Below, one piece after another: positions 38,201-58,459 of a stretch of DNA of 64,000 nt. The notes beneath the pieces were generated by a model. The model ran no database searches. It worked only from the letters and a program-made list of their open reading frames with translations, and was not told where the DNA came from. The stretch's first letter is position 1. The number at the start of each line of letters is the position of its first letter. Both the position numbers and the translations under genes were made by a program. The stretch comes from Rallus limicola (lineage: Eukaryota; Chordata; Aves; Gruiformes; Rallidae), in assembly GCA_022605955.1 (NCBI GenBank), contig JAKCOZ010000001.1:18716146-18780145 (forward strand), in the 5' to 3' direction.

Positions 38201-39794
38201 TGAAAATGTACCCTGAGCAGGTATGAAGAATGTATCTCTTGTTGTCAGGTAGTAGCCCCCAGGTACAAAGGCCTGGATAACTATGAGTTACTTGAGAGGC
38301 CTGTGTGCCTGGGCATAACAGGCTACCATTGAACCACTGTCAGTAAGAACAAGTTGTACTTGACATTTCTAAGATTTCACACTTTACCTCTTGCTCACGT
38401 GCTCACTGTTAATCATGAGCTCTACCCTGCCCATATGAACACAGCTACTACCTTCCAGGCAGAGTGCATACTCCTGACTGGTTGTAATCGGCACATGGTT
38501 GGCCAGAAAGCTCAACCAGAGTCATCCCTTCACTGTTCCCTGAACACAGGGGCCGTGCAAGGTTCTTTACCAGGCAATTTTTTTCAATTGCTAGCACAAA
38601 ATAAGGCAGGGAGCTGGGGGGGAGAAGGTAGTGAAAGCAGTACTATTCATACATGTAAAATTCCAGATGGTGACTGTTTAAGTGTTTTTCTGGAGTAGAG
38701 CACACCACCAAATGTTTGTGGATCTTTGGTAGTGGCCTTTGCTGATGCCATTCACAGGGCATATCCAGCTGGCACCACAGCAGGATAGACTGGCAAAAAA
38801 ATATTTAGTGTTGACATAAGCAAACCTTTATGAACAGACCAGAACAAAGTACTGGCTAAGGTATGAGAAGACAGTTTCTAGACAGCAGAGGAGTGATGTT
38901 CTGCAACAGACTTTCAATGAATATTCCTACATTAGCAAGGCAAACCAAGACCAGTAGACTTAAGGATCAAAATGTTGGTGCTACAGTCGCAGTCTCCATG
39001 CTTGTCACAGTCAGGTCTTGTGCTGAATGTCTTATTACTTATTATCAGTGACAAAACACTCTACGTGGGAAAACCGGGAAATTCACTTTAAAAGCATGGT
39101 CCTGCTCTGAACTTAAACACTAGGAGCCAGGTTATCTCACATAACCTGCGTATCTCACACTCCCTACAAGAGCAGTGTGGCCAGCCTGAAGACCTACAGC
39201 TCACGGTCAGAGCAGGCAAGACAGTGAGGGCAGGCAACAGCATGCATTTCACAGGACATGGTTATCAACTTGCTCAACCCCTCATGTCTCACATTTGAAA
39301 GGGCAGGAGCACCATTCATGGTGCAGCTGTTGAGAGGCAGGTGACCCTCAGTACAAATCCACTCTTCATCATTAATAGTGGCCATAGTTAACTGTTCCTC
39401 ACAGCACTTGCACCAAAAGGCAACTGCAATTTTAGTCAGATGTTTTCATAAACACTGACTAGTTTGTACTGTGATATTAGAGCCACCCCCTCGTCCTCTG
39501 CCCCTCCACTCATTCTTGGATGTCTTAGCATACAGAGATTCTCCTTGCTTACCTCTCCTTTTATCCTTGAATTTACCTGCATGACGGAACGCAAAGCATC
39601 AGCACCCAGTTTTGAACTACCACCTTCTCCTGCTGAGTCTGAACACTGTTTTCCATTTCAGCAAATCGCAGTCCCTGACAAACACCTTCAGCATATCTGA
39701 CTCAGCCCAGCGGGGAAATGCCAATGAAGATGAAGCAAAAGCCGAGACCATCCGTAACCTGAGGAAATCGTTTGCCAGTCTGTTTTCCGACTAA
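17118..39794 (+). CDS. SYN3: Synapsin III, C-terminal seven coding exons (partial gene)
   Basis: Synapsins are synaptic-vesicle phosphoproteins that tether vesicles to actin and regulate transmitter release; SYN3 is the neuronal, developmentally early paralogue. Seven exons (17118-17260, 22055-22129, 25496-25598, 31124-31258, 36322-36406, 37852-38149, 39662-39794) join in frame to 972 nt, i.e. 323 residues plus TAA, roughly the C-terminal 55% of a ~580-residue protein. All introns are GT-AG with matching phases. Local residues 1 to ~140 are the end of the ATP-grasp-like domain C ([20 protein letters not shown], then FGGLDICAV); ~150-280 are a Pro/Gln/Ser-rich linker; the last ~44 are domain E ending [10 protein letters not shown], so this is an a-type isoform. 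SYN3 is preferred over SYN1/SYN2 because of [16 protein letters not shown], the SPLRPW junction and the [10 protein letters not shown] linker as remembered from human SYN3, and because FBXO7 lies next door. The upstream domains A, B and early C are outside the window. Confidence 0.96.
17261..22054 (+). other. SYN3 intron between exons a and b
   Basis: About 4.8 kb bounded by gtgagt and ttttctag. No coding exon, repeat family or RNA gene recognised. Confidence 0.7.
22055..22129 (+). CDS. SYN3: SYN3 exon b ([19 protein letters not shown])
   Basis: 75 nt after the acceptor tttctag, ending at AG/gtaagg. The first base completes the Met codon of the previous exon and the last two bases begin the Arg codon of the next. 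The peptide [19 protein letters not shown] followed by IAMTER is one of the most conserved stretches of all synapsins (domain C core). It is too short to stand out as an ORF and was found by splice phase and homology. Confidence 0.95.
23121..23174 (+). repeat. 27-bp tandem duplication
   Basis: tgcatgatgaagtactgcct plus seven bases at 23121-23147 is repeated directly at 23148-23174 with two mismatches (a/t inside, a/c at the end). A recent local slippage or duplication event in SYN3 intronic DNA. Confidence 0.9.
23400..23545 (+). mobile_element. Possible old CR1 3' fragment
   Basis: The stretch ggatttcctggaggaga, ctttcagaccagattaaag, gatcatctaaggtcccttct resembles the 3' region of older CR1 subfamilies (gatcatctaaggtcccttcc). 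The terminal ATTCTATG repeat is not preserved. Confidence 0.35.
25496..25598 (+). CDS. SYN3: SYN3 exon c ([17 protein letters not shown])
   Basis: 103 nt, acceptor ctctgcag, donor gtgaga at 25599, ending in phase 0. It encodes YRLW, then [27 protein letters not shown] and IIE. The LDICAV motif and following Lys/His positions belong to the ATP-grasp fold of domain C. The ADACAE segment differs from the VDSCSE/VDTCSE pattern remembered for mammalian synapsins (see findings). Confidence 0.96.
25599..31123 (+). other. SYN3 intron between exons c and d
   Basis: About 5.5 kb of intron with a G-rich quadruplex candidate and a 14-A run near 30921. No other feature recognised. Confidence 0.7.
28744..28780 (+). 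repeat. G-rich tract with quadruplex potential
   Basis: Four or more runs of at least three G within 37 bp (ggaggggggggg, ggtggggggt, tggggagg, gcggg). It is an intramolecular G-quadruplex candidate on the SYN3 sense strand, within an intron. Confidence 0.7.
31124..31258 (+). CDS. SYN3: SYN3 exon d (end of domain C, start of linker)
   Basis: 135 nt, exactly 45 codons, acceptor ctgtggcag, donor gtatga. It encodes [19 protein letters not shown], the last helix of domain C (IADLVVSKM), then the start of the variable linker ending SPLRPW. The EHVEEDRQL form fits SYN3 better than SYN2 (EHQVEDRQL) or SYN1 (DHQDEDKQL). Confidence 0.96.
32430..34310. other. A-rich stretch, possible decayed LINE sequence
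   Basis: This part of the SYN3 intron is noticeably purine- and A-rich on the + strand and contains short echoes of CR1-like sequence (for example ccatcagactcagatggcta near 33869). A clear CR1 end sits inside it at 33240-33363. No reading frame of note is present. The identification is a guess from composition and short matches. Confidence 0.25.
33240..33363 (+). mobile_element. CR1 LINE 3' fragment
   Basis: Plus-strand CR1 3' end: ggttggacaagatgatcttg, gaggtcttttccaacctta and terminal atgattctatg. Only the extreme 3' end is recognisable; the start is approximate. It is inserted in a SYN3 intron. Confidence 0.85.
36322..36406 (+). CDS. SYN3: SYN3 exon e (Pro/Gln-rich linker)
   Basis: 85 nt, acceptor ttcctctag, donor gtacac at 36407; phase 0 in, one base out. 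It encodes [14 protein letters not shown] followed by [14 protein letters not shown]. The PQLG...QPRPPPQGG pattern continues across the junction and matches the human SYN3 linker. Its low-complexity composition hides it from simple ORF scans. Confidence 0.93.
36407..37851 (+). other. SYN3 intron between exons e and f
   Basis: About 1.4 kb, bounded by gtacac and tcccattcag. Nothing else recognised. Confidence 0.7.
37852..38149 (+). CDS. SYN3: SYN3 exon f (Pro/Gln/Ser-rich domain)
   Basis: 298 nt, acceptor tcccattcag, donor gtaggt at 38150. It encodes [12 protein letters not shown] and [16 protein letters not shown], then several [14 protein letters not shown] segments, ending TPHPHL plus two bases of Asn. 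This disordered, SH3-ligand-like region is the variable domain before domain E. Open frames on the other strand and in the other two forward frames across this exon are by-products of its GC- and repeat-rich composition. Confidence 0.95.
38150..39661 (+). other. SYN3 last intron
   Basis: About 1.5 kb, bounded by gtaggt and ttccatttcag. If read through from exon f, a stop would follow at once (tag at 38151), so an isoform retaining it would lack domain E. Confidence 0.65.
39662..39794 (+). CDS. SYN3: SYN3 last coding exon (domain E) and stop
   Basis: 133 nt, acceptor ttccatttcag. The first base completes the Asn codon, giving [16 protein letters not shown], then [22 protein letters not shown] and TAA at 39792-39794. 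Domain E is the conserved C-terminal module of a-type synapsins, involved in vesicle-cluster maintenance and oligomerisation. It agrees almost residue for residue with human SYN3. Confidence 0.97.
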
Positions 39795-42700
39795 CTGCCT
39801 TGCAGCTGGAGCCACACCTTTGTCAGCCCTCACTCTTCATACCAGCGTATCTGATGTCATCCTGCAATAGGCTCAGTGGCACCCAGAGATTTACAACTAA
39901 CACGTGGGTAAAGGGAAGTTAGAAAGCTATAGTTGTTTTAATACAAAGAGAGTATTGTAATAACGGTCTGGAAAGTGGCTGTAGAGAAGTGGCACTATTT
40001 CAGTGGGTTTTGTGCATAATGAGAATCGCTTCTGCTCAAATTATTGAATTGTAAAGCAAACTTTACTCTTGCTAACCCCTGTGGAGTCAAACACAGTTAT
40101 GAGAGTGCAAACTAGAGTTTATTTTTATTTGTATATAGTCAACACAACTGCTAACTTCCAATTACTGGATCCATGTTGAGGTCAAGCTAAAGGGAAAAAA
40201 AAAAGGTTTATTTCAGAAACAGATGTGGAAAGATGGAATCAGGAGTAAGTGTTCATTGACTGATAAAGTGAGCATGCTTGTGCATGGAAACACAGTGAAC
40301 GTCGTGACACCAGCTTGATAAAACATCACTTCACAGAGCAAAACTGCATTTGAGTTAAACACGGTACCAGACATCAGTAAGCACCAAAGATCAAGTGAGC
40401 GGGTCATCCAGATGGACTGCTGGTTTGTTCCAGATCACACTGCTCACAGCAGATAAAAAAGTCTCTGTTTCATACCTTGCATTTATGTCCCCTGCACGTG
40501 ATTCTTGAGTTCCCAGACAAAAATGCCATGTTCTAACCCTGCAGCCTTAGCTCAAAAATAACTTGAGAAATGAGACTTCCACGCAAAAAAACAACTTCTT
40601 CCCCTGCCCCTGGAAACACCAGAGGTCACGTTCACAGTTCACACGAATTCCAGACAAAAACCAGCTAAACTCCGAGCACTGTGGTGACTTGGTCACATCT
40701 GGCTGAGGACGTCCCCCAGGAACATGCTTAATTAATAGCAGAGCTGATGAAGTGCACATACTTGTGTGCTGAGTGTTCCATAACACCAAACGGACGGAGA
40801 GATGGAGTGAAATCCTGTCTCCCTCCTTGAACTCTCACTGACTTCACTAGGGTGAGCACAAAATGAATGCAAGGTGACAAACCTGCGACAGAACAGAAAA
40901 CTGTCCTTTACAAGGAATCTGAGCCGGGGCCCACCCAGAGACATCAAGCTGTGGGAGGGCACGTACAGGATTGCCCCAGGGAGGCAGTGAACAGTGTAAG
41001 TCCTCCCCAACCACCCCTCAAGAATTATTTTTCCGGATAAGGCAGAGATGGATCTTTGCCAGGTGTGCTTCTCCTCTAAGCTGGAGATGGAGCTGTGTAT
41101 AAGCACATACACTAGAGCTGGGATGTGGCAAAAAAATTTAGAAACACCCCCCACCCTGGTTAAACCACTGTCTGCCTGGATGTTTCTACCAGCTTAGAAC
41201 TAACCCCTTGCACTGCAGCAGTTCTGTTTTAACACACCTAACGCAGGCACTGGTCCTCACGTCACCTCCTCAACTCTTGTCACAAACCATGCATCCAGCT
41301 TCAAAGCCAGACCTTTGGCTTTGTGTGTCCCTTACCGACTTCACCTTGGTGACACTGCAAAATGCCCAGGGCGGTCAGTAAGTTAAAAACATTAGCACCA
41401 GTGGCAGAGGACTTTTCTGTCACTTACACAGGCAGGTCTCCAAAGCATCAAAAGCAACAACAGCATTTGCCATCTCTGATTTAATGGTTCACTGTTGGGA
41501 ATACAGCCAAACAAGTAATTCCCTCCTGCACAGCACCTGTAATGGACATGTAAATCTAATGCAGTCATCTGGACCTAGTATGGCCTGCCCCGAGTAGGCC
41601 TTCATGTATATAATGGCTTTCGAACCTCTGCATTTTCAGGCAAGTAACAGCACAGCTTATCCAAGCTGGAAGGCCCTCGAGAGACTCATCTGCATTAATG
41701 ATTTATACCACAAGTTCAGTATTACAGAACCACCCTGTTCCCTAATGATTCACCCCCAGTTCTGTGTTGTCCTTCCAGGTTTGCTAAGCAGTTTACAATG
41801 TAGCATCATAAATACATGTCATTGTCTGAGAACAAAACCCCACAAAACCAGACCTTGCTGCTTTGCAGTCTCCAGGAGCAATAAAAGAGTGACAAATGGC
41901 CTTGAGCGATCACTGTCCCACTGGCAAGAACAATAGCAGATTAACAGGCTCCAATGTATGGAGAGGAGGTAATACAGCCCTGGTGGGAGAGGATTTCCTT
42001 CTGTAACCACTTCCCTCAGAGTGGTTTATGCCTTCCCCTTCTAAGTGGTCACCAGAGATAGAGGCAGCAGATTACTGCCAGAATCCTGAATAGCTCCATC
42101 CCCTGGATCTTTTTATATTTCTCTTACCAACACAGCCTATACACAAAACAAGTGACTAGGATATGACACAGCCCCATACATTAACCTCAGCTCATCACTG
42201 AAACCACTATGGTTGGATCCTGCTGATGCTGCATTTCAACACAGCAGGGCTGTTCTCCAACAGAGCACAAGAACAGGTCAGCACAGTTGACTTCATACCC
42301 AGCAATGACTCAGATCTCTTATTTGCCCACAGCTCCCAGCTGTTGTCTTTCAAGGGAAAAGCTACCTGGATGGCATCTCCCCTCCTCCTCTCTCCAGACT
42401 ACAAAAACAAGCAAAAGCAACAGGCAGTCTCTCACCTTAACTTGGTTCTTCTTGGAAAACATCTTCAGTTCTATCCAAAGGTGCTTCAATGCAACCACCG
42501 AGTTGATTCCCCAAGTTAAAATGATGAAACTCTACCCTGTGTCCTGGAAGTGTCCCAACAGAATGCTTTGATCTACAACTACGACGGTCACAAACTACAT
42601 GTTGTGGCTGACAGGAGTCACAAAAGGCATCATTATTATTCAGGTTATCACCTTTCATACAGGGTTTCTATCCCCAAATCCCTCAGTCTAACAAAGCAAG

Positions 42701-44000
42701 AGGAAGAGGGAATACAAGGGGGATATACTCCACTTTCTGAATGAGGAACTAAGGTAGACCCCAGAGGCATCTAGGTCCCTACATATGGCCAGAGTGCAGT
42801 CCTGCCTGTAACTTCAGAGGTATTTTCTTCTCTTTCACTGCTCACAGGCAGGTATGTAAGACCTTACCCCCTGCACATAACCAAGTTGCTTCATCCAGTT
42901 TGTTTAGTTTTCATGGATAAAACAAATAAGCCAGCCAAGGACAACAGTTCCTCATTTCCAAGTGACTGTCGGTAGCAATCCTCAGAGTGCTGATACAGAT
43001 GAAGATCTTCAGGCATTTCATCTGCAATTTCTCTTCCAGAGTTCACAAACAGCAATGGCACACATGCCTGACTGTGGAGCTAGCAAATAAACAAAAACAA
43101 GTGGCTAGCTTTCAAGTACTTCCTATGGTTTGTCTTCTACATTTATATTGTTGGCCCCAAGATACTCACTCTGTATTTCATGTCTTGGTTTATGATTAAA
43201 GTGAACTCCTCTTTAGGAACTGTGCAGTTCAGGGTTCTTAATCTTTGGCTCACAAGACCTTTATTACCATGTGAAGAAATAAAGAAGGGAAGGAATCTCT
43301 TCCCGTCACTTAGTGGTATGTAAAAAGGTTGATTTCATTTCTTCAAAACCAAACATTCCAATGACAAAACCCAGGACAAACAGAACCTGTGACATCAGCC
43401 TGGCAGGGGCATGACAAGGGCATCCTTGTGGCAGAGAGGGCCCAACTCCAGAGCAGCACAGGACATGCCAGCAGAATGAACAACTGGAGTGTCATCAAGG
43501 CACAGGTTAACATATCCCTGGCACCACTAATTCAACACATTTCACACACAGAGACATCACTGTTCCCAGAAACAGCTTGGAAAAAAGGGAAGAGTAAGTT
43601 ATTTTACCAGTTACAGCTGTATAACCTTCTCTGAGTATTACACATGCCCTTCGAGGCACTCATCACAAGTGCAAAATGGTGCATGGCCAAAGCAGTGGAG
43701 AATTTCCTCTTTCTTCTTACAGTCAGCAGATTACAAAGAACCAGTGTGAGCTCCCAGAGGCCTGACCCCACAGCCCACCCCAGTGAAAGTTCTGTGGGAA
43801 CAAGGCAATTCAACCACTGCAGGCAAATGTTAAAAATTAAGGCCAGTCTTGGTATTGAAGGGAAACCAACATCCCCAGACTCTACAAAAACACAATTTCA
43901 GGTGTTTAGCTATGTCAGGGTTTGCATTGGTATGCTGCTGCTTCTGGGAAGTGAAACAGGGAAGGAAGAAGCCATACAACTTCTGACAGCAAAATAAAGT
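39795..44000 (+). other. SYN3: SYN3 3' UTR and intergenic tail region (end uncertain)
   Basis: No coding sequence is seen. The SYN3 3' UTR must begin at 39795. Candidate AATAAA signals on the + strand are at 41880-41885, around 43084 and 43276, and at 43993-43998 (followed by a T-rich stretch); weaker variants (AATACA, GATAAA) occur nearer the stop. I cannot tell which is used. The sequence is AT-rich and otherwise unremarkable. Confidence 0.4.
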
Positions 44001-44609
44001 CTTTTATATTTTACTTCCACTGGAGTTAACAGCAAAGCTTCCTGACCCTACAGAAGTCAGCTGACTTTATACAAAACAAGAAGATGAATCTCTGAAATAC
44101 CACCTGAAAAAGCACGTAAGTATTTCTGATTAAATAGCTGGTATCTAACAGGAAATCCCATTCCATTTCCACTGCTGGAATTTAAAAACAAACAAAAAAT
44201 ACTATTATCAATTAGAAAATACTATCAGCTGTCACAACAGTAATCAGTAAGAACCATTTACAGTTATAGAAACACTGCGATGAATCCATCTTAAAAAATA
44301 TCTAAGAAACAAAAAGTTCTAACCAAGTTTAGTCATTCCAGTCTTCCTTTAATTGAGCTCCAGCCTGCAGGTCTCATCAGGAGACTTTAACAGTGGTCTT
44401 GTTAGTTGCTCATTAGTTAGAACACTTGAGAGAACACTTGAAAGGTGCTCATAACACGCTACAACACATTTCCTCTTGGCAAGATGTAGTTTGGTACTTA
44501 AGTAACAGAATTAAATGGAATTTACTGCAGTAAAATGAGAATTCCTTCTGCTTTTCCTACTGTGATCCCATTTCCACCGCAACCAGGTCAGCCTATTTAA
44601 TTCCTTAAG

Positions 44610-45428
44610 TAAGTCAGGCAGGAGGAAAAGGTTTATTTTCACACCAGTTTTAGTTCACACACAGTAGATGCAGCCATGTACTACAGCTCCTTATTTGTAA
44701 GTCAAGGAGAAAGACAAAAGTTTTGCTGCTGGTTCTTTGTAAACTTACTCTGCTTCTGTTCAGACTTGCACTGTAGCATGACTTAACTCAGTTGTTTGTA
44801 AGACAAATTGATCTGTGTTCCAGTATTTCCATTGTAAAGAAAGTCCCTTCTCTGTATTCTTTGTGTATTAAGTAACAATACAAAATGCTTTTTACATAAT
44901 AAAACATTAAAGGAAAAAGGAAACATCATCTTTGAAATCTTCCATGAACATACAACTCCCCTAACAGTGGTGGTACCTTGTTCTACATGGAGCATGGCAG
45001 AACTTTTTGTTAACAGCCAGGTAGATTTTAAAGAACATTTTTCCTGGCAATTCAGTAAAATCTTAAAAGACGACAGACAAGTATAAGGTATCTAAAGTGC
45101 TCTTTATCTGATGCAGCAAATATTTGGCCTGTATCCTTCTGGTCTCTAAGGAGCACTTCACAGATCATTAAGGGCGAAGGGAGGGTGGGGGGAGACAAAC
45201 AGACCGTCCTAAATTGCAGCTCTTCCTGAAGTAGACCTTAGCGCCAGGTGGTACAGTACTACCAGAGCATAAACCAAACCCAGCCTTTGCGGCCGAAACA
45301 TCACCATGCACACACGTTCTTGCCACACTCAGAAGAGAAGGCAGATGTTAGTGCCTGGGATTTGCAATCTCCTGCAGTTAGAAAGCAAGCTCGGGGACTA
45401 GAAAACTCACTGAAGTGAAGAGCAGCAA
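44610..45428 (-). other. FBXO7: FBXO7 3' UTR with candidate poly(A) signal
   Basis: Downstream of the FBXO7 stop, the first clear AATAAA on the minus strand reads as tttatt at 44632-44637, with an ATTAAA alternative at 44596-44601. This predicts a 3' UTR of about 0.8 kb. It is inferred from signals only, with no transcript evidence. Confidence 0.4.
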
Positions 45429-55762
<10,334 letters not shown>

Positions 55763-55970
55763 AGCGGTGCCGGCGACAGTGAAAGTGGCGTCGAGGAGCG
55801 AGCGCAAGGGCTGCCGGGGCGTGTCGCTGTTTTGGTTGGCGCGGCACCGCCTCAGCCTGGCCGGCACCGCCCCGCTCGGCACCGCCCCCGGGGCCTGAGG
55901 CGTTCCTTCCCCCATCCGATCCGTGACTCGGCGCGCTGCGCCGCCGTGCCCGAGCGTTCGGGCTGAATCC

Positions 55971-55980
55971 GCGCATGCGC
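55971..55980. promoter_or_regulatory. NRF1-like palindrome GCGCATGCGC
   Basis: Perfect match to the core of the NRF1 binding motif, about 210 bp upstream of the FBXO7 ATG and within the CpG island. NRF1 sites are common in promoters of mitochondrial and ubiquitin-system genes, which suits FBXO7. Occupancy is inferred only. Confidence 0.6.
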
Positions 55981-56005
55981 GGAAGGACTCTCGTTCCACT
56001 GCATC

Positions 56006-56013
56006 CCGGAAGT
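56006..56013 (+). promoter_or_regulatory. ETS/GABP-like site CCGGAAGT
   Basis: A consensus ETS-family core, 25 bp from the NRF1-like palindrome. The NRF1 plus ETS pairing is typical of CpG-island transcription start sites, so the FBXO7 start may lie close by. Motif match only. Confidence 0.5.
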
Positions 56014-58221
56014 TGCCGATGTCGCGGTGTCATGGTGGTAGTTGCTCTTGCGAGCTCCCGTTGTCAGCGGTGTTGCGCCGCTCTTCAGCAGCGGGTTGTC
56101 CTCCTCAGGGGCTTACGGGGCCCTTCCCACCCAGGATAGTCTGTGAGATGCTGGCTGGAGTGGTTTCCGCACGCTGCCTGCCAGTCCCTGGTTAAGCCGC
56201 TTTCTCTCTCTTCCTCCTCTTCAGTGCCATACCGGCTCGGGTGCTGCTCCGAAAGCCGAAGAGAGCCGGCTGTTGACAAAGTTCAGGGAAACGGGCGCCA
56301 AGGAAAGGGCTGGAGGAGGATATTGCTCTCAAGAGCGTTTAGCTTTATCAAGCAGTGTGGGGTTGTTTTTTTAAGGCAGACTGCTGAGGTAGTGTTTCAA
56401 CAGGTGCAGTCACTCTCACAAAGACTGCTAAGTCACAAACTACACGTTACTTTATTTAGTTCCCATTTATCTTGAAAAAGCTTCCCCCCGCCCCGTGCCT
56501 TAAATCTTCTCAGAAAGTATACTTGACCTCACCCAGAAATAGATGCTTTGCAGAAGTTCAGTGTCAATGGGGGAGAAAAGTCAAAGCTACAATAAAGTTT
56601 TAACTTGTTTAATGAATTACATTAAATTTAGAGAATGAATTCAGATGTAACCTTCAAACATAACCTTTTGTTTATTCTCAGATTACCTTGTTTTTTCATT
56701 TACCAATACAATTAACTTGCCTTGTGTTTCTCCACACAGTAAAAAAAAAGGAAGTAGGGGGTACAAGAAAATGTGGGTTCTTTCTAGGGATGTTATACTA
56801 AAATAACAGTAGGTAAAGTGAATTTGAAAAGCCTAGCTTGCACAGCTGCCACCAAGTACAACTGCTTATTGTGGCAGTATTCATGTTGCTTATCCCTACA
56901 CCTGTAGGAACAGGTGTGTGTGTCCTTTTGGCACTTATGAGGCCAGTCAGAAAAAGGGGACTGAAACTTCAAAAATTCTGTTCCAGGCTGTGGGTGAAAT
57001 CTCCTTTGTGCCATCTGCAGATGATCATCCAACCCAGGTAAACGTGGTTGCTAAGCTTTGCTTTATAGTTTGGTAATAAATACACACAAAGTTCAAGGGC
57101 AACCATCATCTTATTTCAATGTGTCAGTAAATTTCTCAGTGGAGAGAAGAGGCTTGTATGAATGAAGGTGATCAGAGGAAAGGTAAAGAGACTGATGAAA
57201 TGGAAGAATAAGATTCCCTCACCAATCACAGAGCAAATGCTCATGACAATTAGCTTGGTGTCACATGTTGGGTCCTCAGCTGTGAGCATGAAAACAAGTG
57301 ATATCCTGGGAAGTTGGCTGCGTCCTTTGCTGCTGCCCCAGGTTGAGAAGTGCTTACGCAGTTGTCATCAAAGGGGGCCACAGCCTGGATACATCCAGCA
57401 GGGAGGGTTGCCGTGTCTGTGGGGCATGAGAGTAGAAGGAACGCCTGAGGAGGGCTCGAGAGCACCACGCCTGTCAGAAACACTGCTTTCTTCTCTTGAA
57501 GATGGCAGAATTCAGAGTGAGTCATGCAGCTGCCTCAGCATTGTGAGGCATGGTTGGTCACACCTGGGTAATTTTCCACTGGCCATAGATGCCCTGTGCT
57601 GTTTTGTCCCTGTCCCAGACAGCCCCTGTGTCCTCAGTGGCTCCAGGACAGCTTAATCTGCACTCTTTAAAAAGAGATTAAGAGATTTCTGGAACATGAG
57701 AAATGCTCATGGCCAGAGCTCAGATACTGTAGCTGAAGCACCATTTCAGTAGCTTACACAAGCTGAAGTAATTGTGTGACATAAGATGGTTCAGTTTCTC
57801 AGGAGCTGGCTGTAGTACACATTAGGTAACCAGCTACACCAGTTATAAATGAGCATTTCTGGTGGCATACTGCTAAATTTTCCTTTGAATTTTATGAGTC
57901 ATGCCACAGTGTAAGATTGAGATTCATTTTTCCACACATTAAGTATTAAACAGGAAAAGCTTCTAAGAATCATGATGGAAGGCCAAAATATTTTCCACAG
58001 CTTTCAAGTTTGTGCAAATGTCAAATGACCCAAAATGACCATCATTTTTTTCCCCCCCACACATCACATCTTCCCAGAAGGGCTGTTATTTATGAGTAAT
58101 ATTTTTTCTCCATTTTCATTTTGTCTCTCTACAGGCAGGAGGCTTCCAGTGGCCACGTATGAAGTTTACCTTAGGCTGGAAGGGGCTCTGTGTCAAAATA
58201 GTGTAGGAGACCTGTGTGCCT

Positions 58222-58459
58222 AAAGAATTCCAGAAGGGCGGGGGTTGGAAAGGACCTCTGGAGATCGTCTAGTCCCCGTCCCCCCCCCATACCCCGCCCT
58301 GCCCCACCCCCCCCCCACCCCCCCCCACCCCCCCACCCCCCACCCCCCCGCTAAAGCAGGATCACCCACAGCATGTTACACAGTGTCGTGTCCAGGCGGG
58401 TTTTGAATCTCACCAGGGAAGGCAAGTCCACGACCTCTCTGTGCAGCCTCTTCCAAGCT
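58222..58459 (-). mobile_element. CR1 LINE 3' fragment interrupted by C-rich expansion
   Basis: The + strand reads gggttggaaaggacctctgg then gagatcgtctagtcc, the reverse of the CR1 3' end. After a long C tract it resumes with gctaaagcaggatcaccc and gacctctctgtgcagcctct. The two halves are collinear with other CR1 copies, where only a short C run (6-7 C) separates them. Confidence 0.88.
58274..58350 (+). repeat. C-rich low-complexity tract inside CR1
   Basis: About 77 bp made almost only of C, with single A, G or T interruptions (CCCCCA-like units). It occupies the site of the normal short CR1 C run. The complementary strand is G-rich with many GGGG runs and should form G-quadruplexes. Its assembly length may be unreliable. 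Confidence 0.9.

Larger units (their letters stand above)
55763..58221. other. FBXO7 5' flank and intergenic DNA
   Basis: Begins as CpG island to about 56110, then becomes AT-rich unique sequence. A 164-codon plus-strand frame at 57162-57656 has no recognisable family or splice context and is not called. A 23-bp block at 57549-57571 is shared with FBXO7 intron 1. Confidence 0.6.

Noticed and set aside
17118..39794. Assignment to SYN2 instead of SYN3
   Set aside because: The [16 protein letters not shown] form, the linker sequence and adjacency to FBXO7 fit SYN3; SYN2 lies elsewhere, with TIMP4.
57162..57656. 164-codon plus-strand open frame upstream of BPIFC
   Set aside because: No known family, no splice context and unremarkable composition; compatible with chance in 64 kb.
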